DNA of 64,000 nucleotides from Polynucleobacter asymbioticus (GCF_018687575.1 NZ_CP061297.1:248001-312000); one strand, 5' to 3'. Positions 37,258 through 46,360 are shown, numbered from the stretch's first letter. The notes: generated from the sequence alone by a model not told the origin. Made by a program: numbers and translations.

Positions 37258-38685
37258 ATGAAAAACTATTACGATGATATTTCGCGGTATGGAGATGTAA
37301 CAGCAATTATTACGCAAAATTCTGAACACATTTCTTACCGCACACTTACTGATGTTGCTGATAAGTTAAAAGAAGTATTTGATAGTCGCTGTCTTGTCTT
37401 TTGTGTTGTTGCAAATAACCTTGAATCAGTAGTTGGTTATATTGGCATGCTGAGGGCAAGGGTGGTTCCCGTATTAATTTCTCCAGATATAAATAAAGAC
37501 CTATTTAAGGGGTTGTTGGAGGCCTATAGGCCAACATACATATGGGCGCCGTTTGATAGCTGTTTAGTGCCGAGCGAATGTTCACGTGCTTATAAGTTTG
37601 GGGATTATTTTTTATCAAAAACTACCTACGTCATGGATTATGGATTGCATGGTGAGTTAGCCCAACTTTTAACTACTTCTGGAAGCACTGGGAGCCCAAA
37701 ATTAGTGCGCCAATCCTATAAAAATATTACAAGTAGTGCTGATTCTATAGCCACATATTTATCTATATCTCAGGCGGATAGACCAATTACTACGTTACCT
37801 TTTAACTATACATATGGATTATCTATTATTAATAGCCACTTGCTCAAAGGTAGCTCAATAATCTTATGCAACTTTTCTGTAATGGAGAAGCCTTTTTGGG
37901 ATAGCCTAAAACAGCATTCCGCCACTTCATTTGGTGGCGTACCGTACACATTTGAAATACTCAAAAAACTCAGGTTTGAAAGAATGAATCTTCCGAGCCT
38001 AAAAACAATTACCCAGGCCGGCGGAAGGTTGTATGCGGAACTTGTTAAATATTTTTCAGATGCCTGCGAATCGAAAGGGGTGGATTTTATAGTGATGTAT
38101 GGACAGACTGAAGCAACCTCACGAATGTCTTATTTGCCTAGCAAATTTGCCAAAATTAGATCAAATAGTATTGGCATACCTATTCCAGGAGGCGAGTTTT
38201 GGCTTGAGGATGAGAATGGCCAAATCATTTTGCAAGAAGGTATTGATGGAGAGTTGGTATACAAGGGCTCAAATGTTGCTATGGGGTATGCCTCATGCCG
38301 ACAAGATTTAGCTGCTGGCGACTTGAATGATGGGGTTCTACATACTGGAGATATAGCGAGACGCGATTCCGAAGATTTTTATTACATAACCGGAAGGAAA
38401 TCTAGATTTCTCAAAATATTTGGAAATCGCGTCAGTTTAGATGATGTTGAACAGCTTCTCAGGGCTGCGCAATATGATGTGGCTTGTGCTGGCCGCGATG
38501 ACAATATGGAGGTTTTTGTTGCAAAGGGGGTGGATGCTCAGGAGGTCAAAACTTTCATCACCAGACAAACGGGGTTACCATCTGCGAGTTTGAGTATTAT
38601 TGCTGTAGATAGTATTCCGCGTAATGAGTTTGGGAAGATTCTTTATGCAGACCTCAAGAATTTAGTAGCTGCTTGCAATAACTAG
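37258..38685 (+). CDS. AMP-forming acyl ligase (acyl-CoA/acyl-ACP synthetase family)
   Basis: An ANL-superfamily adenylating enzyme of 475 residues from ATG 37258 (a GTG at 37222 would add 12). Motifs in order: TTSGSTGSPK (about 139-148), the aromatic-Gly motif MYGQTEATSRM, GELVYKGSNVAMGYA, the HTGDIARRD hinge region and a C-terminal PRNEFGKILYADL with the catalytic Lys. It should activate a carboxylic acid as acyl-AMP and load it onto CoA or the ACP encoded at 41.1 kb. It starts the block ligase - LuxE - LuxC - ACP. The acid substrate is unknown. Similar ligases occur in O-antigen loci such as Vibrio cholerae O1. Confidence 0.82.
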   Translation: MKNYYDDISRYGDVTAIITQNSEHISYRTLTDVADKLKEVFDSRCLVFCVVANNLESVVGYIGMLRARVVPVLISPDINKDLFKGLLEAYRPTYIWAPFDSCLVPSECSRAYKFGDYFLSKTTYVMDYGLHGELAQLLTTSGSTGSPKLVRQSYKNITSSADSIATYLSISQADRPITTLPFNYTYGLSIINSHLLKGSSIILCNFSVMEKPFWDSLKQHSATSFGGVPYTFEILKKLRFERMNLPSLKTITQAGGRLYAELVKYFSDACESKGVDFIVMYGQTEATSRMSYLPSKFAKIRSNSIGIPIPGGEFWLEDENGQIILQEGIDGELVYKGSNVAMGYASCRQDLAAGDLNDGVLHTGDIARRDSEDFYYITGRKSRFLKIFGNRVSLDDVEQLLRAAQYDVACAGRDDNMEVFVAKGVDAQEVKTFITRQTGLPSASLSIIAVDSIPRNEFGKILYADLKNLVAACNN

Positions 38686-38695
38686 GGTGGGGTAA

Positions 38696-39775
38696 ATGTT
38701 TGATTTAGTTAATTTAATAAATGAGCCCCCTTATGCGCTCCCTCAAAAACTAAAAGAACAACTATATATACGAGCTCTTTCGGATATTACCAAGCATCAC
38801 TATCTAAAATGCGCGCAGTATAAAAAAATAATTGATATGTTGGGTTGCCATACAGAGTTTAATATTTTGGCTGAGGTACCTTTTATTCCAGTTCGACTCT
38901 TCAAAGAGTATGAGTTATTGAGTGTTGAGAAATCTGAGGTTGTAAAGACTATGATGTCTTCGGGAACCTCGGGTCAAAGTGTATCTAAAATTTTTCTGGA
39001 TAAGGTTACGGCTGCTAATCAGACCAAGGTGCTAACAAAAATTGTCTCTTCATTTATTGGGGTCAAGCGATTGCCGATGCTTGTAATTGATACGCACTTG
39101 ATTGTAAAAGATAGAAACCTCTTTTCAGCACGTGGTGCAGGCGTTCTTGGTTTTTCAATGCTGGGATATGACGTTACTTATGCCCTGAATGAAAAGATGG
39201 AGCTTGATCTTGACCGAGTAGAACAATTTTTGAAAAAACACAAAGATGAAAATATTCTAATTTTTGGGTTTACTTTCATCATATGGCAGCATTTCTATAA
39301 GACCTTAGAGAAATTAAATATCAAGCTTTCTTTGGGGAATGGGATTTTGATACATGGCGGCGGCTGGAAAAAGCTTCTTGGAGAGGCTGTTGACAATAGC
39401 GTGTTTAAGGCTAGATTAAATAGTGCGACTGGACTATCTAAAATCTATAATTATTATGGAATGGTAGAGCAAACTGGTTCCATTTTTATGGAGTGTGAAA
39501 TGGGGTATCTTCACTCTTCAATCTTCTCAGATATTTTAATTCGGGATTTCAAAGACTTTAGCGTCTTACCCCCGGGGCAGCAGGGATTGATTCAATTGCT
39601 GTCGTTGTTGCCCGTTAGTTACCCTGGGCATTCAATTATTACCGAAGACATTGGTGAGATTATTGGGGCTGATGATTGTCGTTGTGGTCGTAAGGGTAGG
39701 TATTTCATGATTCATGGGCGTATTAAGAAATCAGAGATTAGGGGTTGTAGCGATACATATGAGTCTATTGAGTAA
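38696..39775 (+). CDS. LuxE-like acyl-protein synthetase
   Basis: A 359-residue member of the LuxE acyl-protein synthetase family, a sister group to the AMP-forming ligases. It has VPFIPVRLFKEYELLS near residue 62, the nucleotide-binding TMMSSGTSGQS, GFSMLGYDV, the NYYGMVEQTGSIFMEC active-site region and a C-terminal Cys-rich ending DDCRCGRKGRYFMIHGRIKKSE. In luminous bacteria LuxE activates a fatty acid and passes it to the LuxC reductase. Here it directly precedes a luxC-like gene, overlapping by 17 bases, so the two likely form a carboxylate reductase. A GGGTGGGG ribosome-binding site precedes the ATG. Confidence 0.8.
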   Translation: MFDLVNLINEPPYALPQKLKEQLYIRALSDITKHHYLKCAQYKKIIDMLGCHTEFNILAEVPFIPVRLFKEYELLSVEKSEVVKTMMSSGTSGQSVSKIFLDKVTAANQTKVLTKIVSSFIGVKRLPMLVIDTHLIVKDRNLFSARGAGVLGFSMLGYDVTYALNEKMELDLDRVEQFLKKHKDENILIFGFTFIIWQHFYKTLEKLNIKLSLGNGILIHGGGWKKLLGEAVDNSVFKARLNSATGLSKIYNYYGMVEQTGSIFMECEMGYLHSSIFSDILIRDFKDFSVLPPGQQGLIQLLSLLPVSYPGHSIITEDIGEIIGADDCRCGRKGRYFMIHGRIKKSEIRGCSDTYESIE

Positions 39776-40961
39776 TGGTCTAAATTATCTCGTGGGTAAA
39801 GTGGGGATGGAGCTTAATCCAAGACCGCTACGCCCATACGATCCCTTGGTGTGTGACTTTTTAAGCCAGCTATCAGTGGCGCTATTTGCAGACAGTCAAG
39901 CAAGACGGTATCCCGATGTAATGTCTTTTGCTTTTTGGTGTCGAAAAGCTAACTTAGCAACGTTGAAGGATAATTTTTCTTCAGAGCATCTTCGTCTTGG
40001 GGTGGGTTATGCATTTCATATAGCCCCATCTAATGTGCCTATTAATTTTGCTTTTTCATATGCCTTTTCGCTTTTGGCGGGGAACTGTAATGTTGTAAGA
40101 GTTTCTTCTAAAGATTTTGCTCAAACAGAAATTGTTTGTAGGCTTATCACGGGTTTATTGGAGAAGCCCCTCTACGGCAGGATTGCTGAAATGACTGCAT
40201 TTGTTCGGTATGGTCATGATGATGAAATTACAGGACATTTTTCCTCTGGCTGCAATGCAAGAATTATATGGGGAGGAGACGCCACCATAAGTAGCATTAG
40301 AAGGGTTCCCGCTCCATCACGAAGTGTTGAGATGGCTTTTGCAGATAGGTATTCTTTTTGCATAGTCTCTACAACTGCGATTCTTAATGCAAATGAATCG
40401 GAGCTTAATAAGCTAGCTAAGGCATTTTATAACGATGTTTATTTGATGGATCAAGACGCCTGCTCATCACCTCATCTTATTGTTTGGATGGGGGATGCTG
40501 ATCTAAAAGCGGCGCAGCATAAATTCTGGCATAGGGTTTATGAAGAGGTTGTTTCAAACTATGATTTGCAGCCAGTCAATGCCATCGATAAATACACAAT
40601 GATTTGCGAGAAGGCTATAGAGCTTGATTGCGTGGTTGGATTAGAGCGGAATGGAAATTTTATATACAGATTGCAAATGAACGGACTGCCCGATAAAGTG
40701 GATATTTGTAGGGGTCGGTACGGACTTTTCTATGAATTAAAAGTAACGAATTTGAATGTTATGGCCAGATTGGTGGGTACCAAGTTTCAGACGCTCACGT
40801 ACTTTGGTTTTGATAAGGCGTTTTTCTGTGATTTTGTTGTGCAGAATAATCTTTTAGGAATTGACCGAATTGTGCCTATAGGCTCAGCACTTGATATTGG
40901 GGTGATATGGGATGGTTACGATATCGTGAGCACTTTATCTAGGGTTATTGATATACAATAG
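39759..40961 (+). CDS. LuxC-like acyl-CoA/acyl-ACP reductase
   Basis: NADPH-dependent acyl reductase of the LuxC family (aldehyde-dehydrogenase fold), producing an aldehyde from an acyl thioester or LuxE-bound acyl group. The catalytic Cys is C235 in MDQDACSSPHLIVW, a LuxC hallmark. GVGYAFHIAPSNVPINFAFSYAFSLLAGNCNVVRVSS forms the cofactor region. I chose ATG 39759, inside the end of the LuxE gene, because the TTG further upstream lies deep in that gene. Length is 400 aa. Nearby there are no luxAB genes, so the aldehyde must serve another purpose, most likely glycan synthesis. Confidence 0.83.
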   Translation: MSLLSNGLNYLVGKVGMELNPRPLRPYDPLVCDFLSQLSVALFADSQARRYPDVMSFAFWCRKANLATLKDNFSSEHLRLGVGYAFHIAPSNVPINFAFSYAFSLLAGNCNVVRVSSKDFAQTEIVCRLITGLLEKPLYGRIAEMTAFVRYGHDDEITGHFSSGCNARIIWGGDATISSIRRVPAPSRSVEMAFADRYSFCIVSTTAILNANESELNKLAKAFYNDVYLMDQDACSSPHLIVWMGDADLKAAQHKFWHRVYEEVVSNYDLQPVNAIDKYTMICEKAIELDCVVGLERNGNFIYRLQMNGLPDKVDICRGRYGLFYELKVTNLNVMARLVGTKFQTLTYFGFDKAFFCDFVVQNNLLGIDRIVPIGSALDIGVIWDGYDIVSTLSRVIDIQ

Positions 40962-40962
40962 T

Positions 40963-40985
40963 GCCCATTGTGGGCCCTTAATTTT
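40963..40985 (+). terminator. Weak hairpin after the luxC-like gene
   Basis: A 5-bp stem gccca (40963-40967) / tgggc (40971-40975) with a 3-base loop is followed by CCTTAATTTTT. It is a weak terminator candidate that precedes a better one at 41011. Confidence 0.4.
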
Positions 40986-41010
40986 TGCTCATTAAACGTG
41001 GTTTCAAATT

Positions 41011-41040
41011 CTCTTTCCATCAAGAAAGAGTGCTTTTTTA
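41011..41040 (+). terminator. Intrinsic terminator between luxC-like gene and ACP gene
   Basis: ctctttc (41011-41017) pairs with gaaagag (41024-41030) around catcaa, followed by tgctttttta with a T run. It would limit read-through from the ligase-LuxE-LuxC unit, so the ACP gene may have its own promoter in 41041-41119. Confidence 0.6.
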
Positions 41041-41119
41041 GTGTTTTGTCAGAGATTCCTGGCGCTATATTTATCTGAGTATGCTTAAGCATTAGTAAAG
41101 AAAATTTAAAGGAGTTTAT

Positions 41120-41359
41120 ATGTCTAATAAAGAAAAGTATGACAAAGTATTTACTGAGTGTTTTTCAATTGAGCCTTCAGTACTGAATTCGGGGTTTGTT
41201 TATCAATCTATACCTGCGTGGGATTCTGTTGGTCACATGAGTCTTATATCTGTGTTGGAAGAGACTTTTGAAGTTATGTTAGAAACTGACGATATTATTG
41301 AATTCAGCTCCTATACGAATGGAATGAAAATATTGGCAAAGTACGGAGTAGAGTTATAA
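41120..41359 (+). CDS. Acyl carrier protein
   Basis: An acidic 79-residue carrier protein. The phosphopantetheine attachment serine is S36 in AWDSVGHMSLISVLEETF; this DSVGHM form differs from the DSLDxV of the housekeeping fatty-acid ACP and is seen in ACPs of polysaccharide loci. The ATG has a good AAAGGAG upstream. It should carry the acyl group handled by the neighbouring ligase, LuxC/LuxE reductase and hotdog dehydratases. It is flanked by a terminator before it and a 255-base gap after it. Confidence 0.9.
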   Translation: MSNKEKYDKVFTECFSIEPSVLNSGFVYQSIPAWDSVGHMSLISVLEETFEVMLETDDIIEFSSYTNGMKILAKYGVEL

Positions 41360-41614
41360 AGCTGGCATCTATTAATCTCGTATATTGATCTCTGCCGTAA
41401 CTTTATATTCTTGCTTAAGGCGCCTCGATTTTTTGGTAATGACTAAAGCCCTATTACTTTCCTTCTCATCTTTTTAATAGATACCCATTTAGCTTGATGG
41501 CTTTTGAAGCGCGGTGTATTTGTAATAAATGTGCTCGAATATTCTTATTGGTCTAAGATGATTTAAATCAAACAATGCTGTTCACACTTATTTAGAGTGC
41601 CTAAGGAGTTTCGA

Positions 41615-42268
41615 ATGAAATTGGCAATATACGGAGCAGGAGGATTGGGGCGGGAAGTTTACGAGATTGCCATGAGGCGAAATGCCGCATCTAAGCTTTG
41701 GAATGATATTCTTTTCATAGATGACTTTAGCGAAGAGGGTGATTACTTTGGCACCCAAAGAGTTCATTTTGAATCCTTATTGAGCTGCAAAGAAAGTTAC
41801 GAGTGCATAGTTGCTGTTGGTGAGCCCAAGTCCAGGGAGGTTTTATATAAAAAACTTGTGGATCATGGCATGCGCTTGACTAAACTAGTTGATACTACCG
41901 CGATAATATCGCCAACATGCAAGATTGATCTCGGAGTTATCGTTTGTGAATTTTCCACTATACATACATACGTTGAGATAGGGTGTAATGCATTAATTCA
42001 ACCCTTCTGTGATATTGGCCATGATATTAAAGTTGGCAGTCATTCTGTGCTTTCTCCATTTTGCGCCCCTGGCGGCGGAACTATTTTCGGAGATAGAGTA
42101 TTTGTGGGTATGAAATCAGCCTTAATGGAGGGACTGGTTATAGGTGATGATGCGATAATCGCGATGGGCTCTGTAGTATTTCGAGATGTGCCACCCTTGG
42201 CAACGGTCGTGGGAAACCCTGCTAGAATTACACGTGGTAATGATGACCACAAAGTATTTAAAGGTTAA
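41615..42268 (+). CDS. NeuD/PglD-family sugar acyltransferase
   Basis: The 217-residue protein has the typical two-part plan: an N-terminal Rossmann-like domain (KLAIYGAGGLGREVYEIAMR, about 2-80) and a C-terminal left-handed beta-helix of hexapeptide repeats (from TTAIISPTCKIDLGVIVCEF to the GNPARITRG end), with the active-site His likely in DIGHDIKVGS. Such enzymes acetylate amino sugars or sialic-acid-like sugars. AAGGAG 6 bases upstream fixes the start at ATG 41615, not the GTG at 41597. A 255-base A+T-rich gap without recognisable genes precedes it. Candidate substrate: the product of the aminotransferase at 36 kb. Confidence 0.85.
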   Translation: MKLAIYGAGGLGREVYEIAMRRNAASKLWNDILFIDDFSEEGDYFGTQRVHFESLLSCKESYECIVAVGEPKSREVLYKKLVDHGMRLTKLVDTTAIISPTCKIDLGVIVCEFSTIHTYVEIGCNALIQPFCDIGHDIKVGSHSVLSPFCAPGGGTIFGDRVFVGMKSALMEGLVIGDDAIIAMGSVVFRDVPPLATVVGNPARITRGNDDHKVFKG

Positions 42269-42343
42269 AAAGCGCTAGGGAAGCATTGCACCAATTTTGA
42301 CTTTAAATAAGCAATTTAAAGGGTCGGCAAAGGATTTCCGCAT

Positions 42344-43084
42344 ATGCTAAAAGGTAAGATAGCTTTTGTAACTGGCTGCAATCGAGGTATTGGCAAAAGC
42401 GTTGCAGAAATTTTTGCGAAAAATGGTGCTATTGTTTATGCGAATGCAAAAACCCCCGACTCATTATCTGAGTTATGCGGTCAAGACTTCTGCGAAGGCT
42501 CCATAATTCCACTTTACTTCGATGTATCAGACAGAGCCGCAACCAGGAAAGCTTTCATGAAGATCATGAAAGAGCAGGGAAGGTTGGATTGCCTTGTAAA
42601 TAATGCTGGGATATTAGTCGATACATTAATCACTATGCTTAATAGAGAGACCTTAAAAGAAATTTTTGAGGTAAATGTATTTGCTGTATTTGAAATGATG
42701 TCTTATGCATCGAGAATAATGTCTAAGCAAAACTCTGGATCAATCATAAACATTGCCAGCATATGCGGAGACGAAGGTGGAATGAGGGGACAAACTGCTT
42801 ACTCAAGTTCCAAAGGTGCGGTAATTGCCTTAACGAAAACCGCAGCAAAAGAGCTGGGCCGATTTAATGTTAGAGTAAATTCTGTTTCGCCAGGCTTTAT
42901 TAATACTGATATGTTTCGCTCGGGCCCCTCCGACATCCAAAAACAATTGGTTAATGGTGTTTATCTTAATCAAAGGGTTGGACGCTCTGATGAGGTGGCT
43001 GAGGTATGTGTATTTTTGGCTAGCGATAAATCTAGCTATGTCAATGGGGAAAATATTCGCGTGGACGGTTTTGCCCATATCTAG
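42344..43084 (+). CDS. SDR-family oxidoreductase (FabG-like)
   Basis: A classical short-chain dehydrogenase of 246 residues with the cofactor motif TGCNRGIG (about 10-17), LVNNAGILVD, the catalytic Ser in NIASICGDEG, Tyr and Lys in AYSSSKGAVIALTK, and the end SYVNGENIRVDG. It is closest in style to 3-oxoacyl-ACP reductase (FabG). With the ACP and the FabZ-like genes next to it, it probably reduces a 3-keto (or similar) group on a carrier-bound acyl chain. No ketosynthase gene is present in the block. Confidence 0.85.
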   Translation: MLKGKIAFVTGCNRGIGKSVAEIFAKNGAIVYANAKTPDSLSELCGQDFCEGSIIPLYFDVSDRAATRKAFMKIMKEQGRLDCLVNNAGILVDTLITMLNRETLKEIFEVNVFAVFEMMSYASRIMSKQNSGSIINIASICGDEGGMRGQTAYSSSKGAVIALTKTAAKELGRFNVRVNSVSPGFINTDMFRSGPSDIQKQLVNGVYLNQRVGRSDEVAEVCVFLASDKSSYVNGENIRVDGFAHI

Positions 43085-43144
43085 AATTTCGATTAAAAGT
43101 TGGTTTTACTGGGCGACTCAATTTGCATGTAAGAAGGCTTATCT

Positions 43145-43582
43145 ATGATGGATGTTTCTCAAATCTCTAGAGTTTTAAAGCGAGAATACCCCTTATTGCT
43201 TCTAGATGGCGTAACAGAAATAAAGTCAGGAATAATGTGTAAGGCATTTAAAAATCTGAGTTATAACGAATGGTTTTTCCCTAAACATTTTCCTAATAAT
43301 CCAATAATGCCTGGCACGCTGCAGTTGGAAGCTTTTACGCAGGCAGTTGCCCTACCTTTGCTCATTTCTGAAGATGTCGATGGCCTCCCCGATATTCCAA
43401 TATTGTTGGCTGGCATAGATAAGGTTCGCTACTATCGATCAGTTTTCCCGGGTGACAGGTTGGAAATCTGCGTTCAAATTAACCGTATTGCCATGGGGAT
43501 TGCTACTGCCAGTGTGTCGGGTAGTGTAAACAATGAAATGGTGAGCGAATGTAATATTACCTACAAACTGCTAGAGAGATAG
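43145..43582 (+). CDS. FabZ-like 3-hydroxyacyl-ACP dehydratase
   Basis: A single hotdog domain of 145 residues with the FabZ active site intact: H48 and E62 in HFPNNPIMPGTLQLE. YPLLLLDGVTEIKSG at the N-terminus and VRYYRSVFPGDRLEICVQI later are also FabZ-like. It should dehydrate a 3-hydroxyacyl group on ACP, or act on a related substrate. The next gene, 2 bases downstream, encodes two further domains of the same type. Confidence 0.83.
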   Translation: MMDVSQISRVLKREYPLLLLDGVTEIKSGIMCKAFKNLSYNEWFFPKHFPNNPIMPGTLQLEAFTQAVALPLLISEDVDGLPDIPILLAGIDKVRYYRSVFPGDRLEICVQINRIAMGIATASVSGSVNNEMVSECNITYKLLER

Positions 43583-43584
43583 CT

Positions 43585-44565
43585 ATGGAAATTCAACCCA
43601 TATCATTCGACATCCCGGGCATTATGGCTTGTCAGCAAAATCGGTACCCCATGTTATTTATTGACAGGGTAACTGAATGTGTCCCCCTAAAGTATGCGAA
43701 GGGTTTTAAATTATTTACATACAACGAATGGTATTTTCACGGTTATGAAACGGCAAGCCCAAAAGTTTGGAATGTAGTGCAAATTGAAGCAATGTCACAG
43801 ATGTTTTTGATGACATTTCTTTCGGAAGAAAAATTTCGCGGCTTAGTTGCTATGAGCAATCGATTTGATAAAGTCCAGTTTTTTAGAAAAATTATTCCTG
43901 GCGAGAGGTTGGATTTAGAGGCAACCTTGGAGAGTTTTGGTCGCGGAGTTGCCCGTGGCAAGGTTAAGGGCGAGGTAAATGGCGTCCTTACCTGCTCAAT
44001 GGAATGCACTATTGTAATTCCCGAATTTTTTGCGGACTTTAAACAGTCTCTAGCAAACAACACTGCCTCAAAAGTAGTCAGCAATATTACTGCAGGCAAT
44101 GTAATAAATTTCGGCATTGAAAACGTTAAAGAATGTTTATTAAATAAATATCCTTGGCTTCTTTTGGATGGCGCCACGGAAATTCAGCCTGGCAAATTTG
44201 TTAAGGCAATAAAAAACTTTACATACAATGAGCATTATTTTCCAGCGCATTTTCCTGGGTCGCCCAGTGTGCCTGGTTTTATTCAGATTGAATGCTGTAT
44301 GCAATCCTTTCTATTAACCTTTTTGAGTTTAGATCAATATAAGCGGCGAGAAACGGCAGATCGCTTGCTTAATAATGTTCACTTGAGACGTAAAATAGTC
44401 CCGGGGGATACCCTGGAGATGCATGCAAGCTTAGATAGTTTTTCACGTGGGATTGCAAGAGGTCGCGTTGAAAGTTATGTAAATGGAGAGCAGGCAATCT
44501 CACTAGAGGTCACAGCGGTTGTTGTGGACGAACTTGAGAAATTTAGACCGAAATTAAAGGGGTAG
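43585..44565 (+). CDS. Double FabZ-like hotdog protein, N-terminal domain degenerate
   Basis: Two FabZ-like domains in one 326-residue chain. The C-terminal half has the full active site, H222 and E236 in HFPGSPSVPGFIQIE. In the N-terminal half the aligned stretch is YETASPKVWNVVQIE: the catalytic His is Tyr (Y54), the HFPGxPxxPG loop is lost, and only the Glu (E68) remains. Both halves share YPxLxxD, the NEWY/NEHY stretch and a SFxRGxARGxVxxxVNG ending, so they arose by duplication, probably also with the preceding gene. The dead half may bind rather than convert substrate. It ends 3 bases before the TPP enzyme gene. Confidence 0.8.
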   Translation: MEIQPISFDIPGIMACQQNRYPMLFIDRVTECVPLKYAKGFKLFTYNEWYFHGYETASPKVWNVVQIEAMSQMFLMTFLSEEKFRGLVAMSNRFDKVQFFRKIIPGERLDLEATLESFGRGVARGKVKGEVNGVLTCSMECTIVIPEFFADFKQSLANNTASKVVSNITAGNVINFGIENVKECLLNKYPWLLLDGATEIQPGKFVKAIKNFTYNEHYFPAHFPGSPSVPGFIQIECCMQSFLLTFLSLDQYKRRETADRLLNNVHLRRKIVPGDTLEMHASLDSFSRGIARGRVESYVNGEQAISLEVTAVVVDELEKFRPKLKG

Positions 44566-44568
44566 CAA

Positions 44569-46353
44569 ATGCGTGTTTCGGACTACATAATGTCTCGACT
44601 AGCTCATGCTGGTGTTAGACATGTCTTTCAGGTTACGGGGCGAGGGGCTCTGTTCTTAAGTGATGCATTAGCAAAAAGTAATGATCTAACTGGAGTGTCT
44701 CTTCATCATGAGCAATCATGCGCATTTGCTGCAATTGGTTATGCAGAAAAGACGCGCGGGCTCGGAGCATGCCTTGTCTCCACAGGTTGCGCATCAACTA
44801 ACACGATGACTGGTGTTTTATCTGCATGGCAGGATGGTGTTCCGTGCATTTTCATATCTGGCCAAAATATTCTGAATGAAACTACCAGGCATACCCAGAT
44901 CCCGCTTCGTACTTATGGGCAGCAAGAAGCAGATATTGTTGCGTTGGTCTCGCCAATAACCAAATATGCCCACATGCTTACTAAATCGCAGGACATTGTT
45001 GAGGTGATGGATCGAGCATTGCATGCAGCTTTGAGTGGGAGGCAGGGGCCAGTATGGATAGATGTGCCATTGGATCTTCAGAGCGCATTAATTGATCCAG
45101 ATACGATTTCACGTGTCATATTGGATGGGGACGAAAACCCGTCAACATCTAATATAGATGTTGAGCTTGTGGCCAATAATATTCGCCAAGCAAAAAGGCC
45201 ATTGTTACTCATTGGAAAGGGCGTTCGCTCTTCAGGCTCAGAAGAATATCTAGTTAAACTAGTTGAAGAGTGGAGTATCCCGGTAGTTTATGCAGCATCT
45301 GCGCCTGATAGCTATAGTTTGGATCGCGCTCTTTCTATTGGATCAGTGGGTGCCATGGGATGTTCTCGTGCTGGCAACTTTGCTGTGCAAAATTCTGATT
45401 ATGTGCTGGTACTGGGATCACGCCTGACGGCTCTTACGACCGGGGTTGATTACTGTAAATTTGCACGCGATGCGAAAATTAATGTGGTTGATATTGACCC
45501 TGTTGAGCATAGCAAAATAGGTATTCGTATCGATTCTTTTATTAAGTCAGACTTGAAAAGTTTTTTATCTGAATTACTGAAAAATCCATTACAGAGGACG
45601 CCAGAAGCCTGGGTTGAAAAGTGCAAACACTGGAAAAACCTATTTTCATTTGTGGAGTCAGATTTTAATTCACCAGACCTTGTGGATTTATATCAGCTTG
45701 CTGAAAGATTAGGTAAGCTAATGCCTCCAAGGTCTACATTGGTAACTGACTCAGGCTTAGCGGAGGTCATCCTTCCTACCAATATTCGCTTTTCTACTGG
45801 CATGGATTGCATTCACCCCGCATCACAGGGTGCTATGGGTTTTGCATTGCCAGCTGCAATTGGAGTTCAGCATGCAACAAGTCAAATGGTCATTGCTATT
45901 ATTGGTGATGGGTCAATCATGATGAATTTACAAGAATTAGAGTCAATCCGTTATCAAAAGTTACCAATAAAGATCATTGTTATTAACAATAACGTTTACT
46001 CAATCATAAGGCGGCGGCAAAAGGATTTATTTCGTAAGCGCACCATTGGCACTGACCCTGAAAATGGTGTGAGTTGCCCTGACTTTTCTAAAGTTGCCGA
46101 TTGCTTTGGTTTGCAATATCAAAGGATAGACTCGGTGCGTGATTTGGATGTTGGTTTGGTCGACTTCTTCTCATCCCCTAGCTCCATTATTTGCGAAATT
46201 ATGGGGCGTCCGGATCAGGGTTATATAGAAGTGGCACGAACTCGAAGTGCTCAAGACGGAAGGCTTGTGCGCCGCCCCCTAGAGGATCAGGCCCCCTTTT
46301 TATCGCGAGAGTTATTCATGCAAGAAATGATTGTAGAACCGATTGATCAATAG
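44569..46353 (+). CDS. Thiamine-diphosphate-dependent enzyme, acetolactate synthase-like
   Basis: A three-domain ThDP enzyme of 594 residues. The N-terminal PYR domain holds the catalytic Glu E48 in LHHEQSCAFAAIGYA, a central domain follows, and the C-terminal PP domain has the ThDP/Mg motif IGDGSIMMNLQELESIRYQKLPIKIIVINNN. It resembles acetolactate synthase and benzaldehyde-lyase-type enzymes rather than transketolase. It could transfer a C2 unit from pyruvate to an aldehyde or keto sugar, as YerE-type enzymes do for branched sugars. Beside LuxC/LuxE genes an aldehyde acceptor is attractive. Substrates are unknown. Confidence 0.82.
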   Translation: MRVSDYIMSRLAHAGVRHVFQVTGRGALFLSDALAKSNDLTGVSLHHEQSCAFAAIGYAEKTRGLGACLVSTGCASTNTMTGVLSAWQDGVPCIFISGQNILNETTRHTQIPLRTYGQQEADIVALVSPITKYAHMLTKSQDIVEVMDRALHAALSGRQGPVWIDVPLDLQSALIDPDTISRVILDGDENPSTSNIDVELVANNIRQAKRPLLLIGKGVRSSGSEEYLVKLVEEWSIPVVYAASAPDSYSLDRALSIGSVGAMGCSRAGNFAVQNSDYVLVLGSRLTALTTGVDYCKFARDAKINVVDIDPVEHSKIGIRIDSFIKSDLKSFLSELLKNPLQRTPEAWVEKCKHWKNLFSFVESDFNSPDLVDLYQLAERLGKLMPPRSTLVTDSGLAEVILPTNIRFSTGMDCIHPASQGAMGFALPAAIGVQHATSQMVIAIIGDGSIMMNLQELESIRYQKLPIKIIVINNNVYSIIRRRQKDLFRKRTIGTDPENGVSCPDFSKVADCFGLQYQRIDSVRDLDVGLVDFFSSPSSIICEIMGRPDQGYIEVARTRSAQDGRLVRRPLEDQAPFLSRELFMQEMIVEPIDQ

Positions 46354-46360
46354 GTAAAAG

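Noticed and set aside
38696..40961. A bioluminescence (lux) operon
   Set aside because: Only LuxC- and LuxE-like genes occur. No luxA, luxB or luxG is present, and the surroundings are polysaccharide genes.
37079..41614. Insertion sequence or transposon bringing in the acyl block
   Set aside because: No transposase gene, terminal inverted repeats or target-site duplications were found around the block.
43743..44177. 144-residue minus-strand frame inside the double hotdog gene
   Set aside because: The plus-strand frame has clear homology across the whole region; the reverse frame shows no family features.
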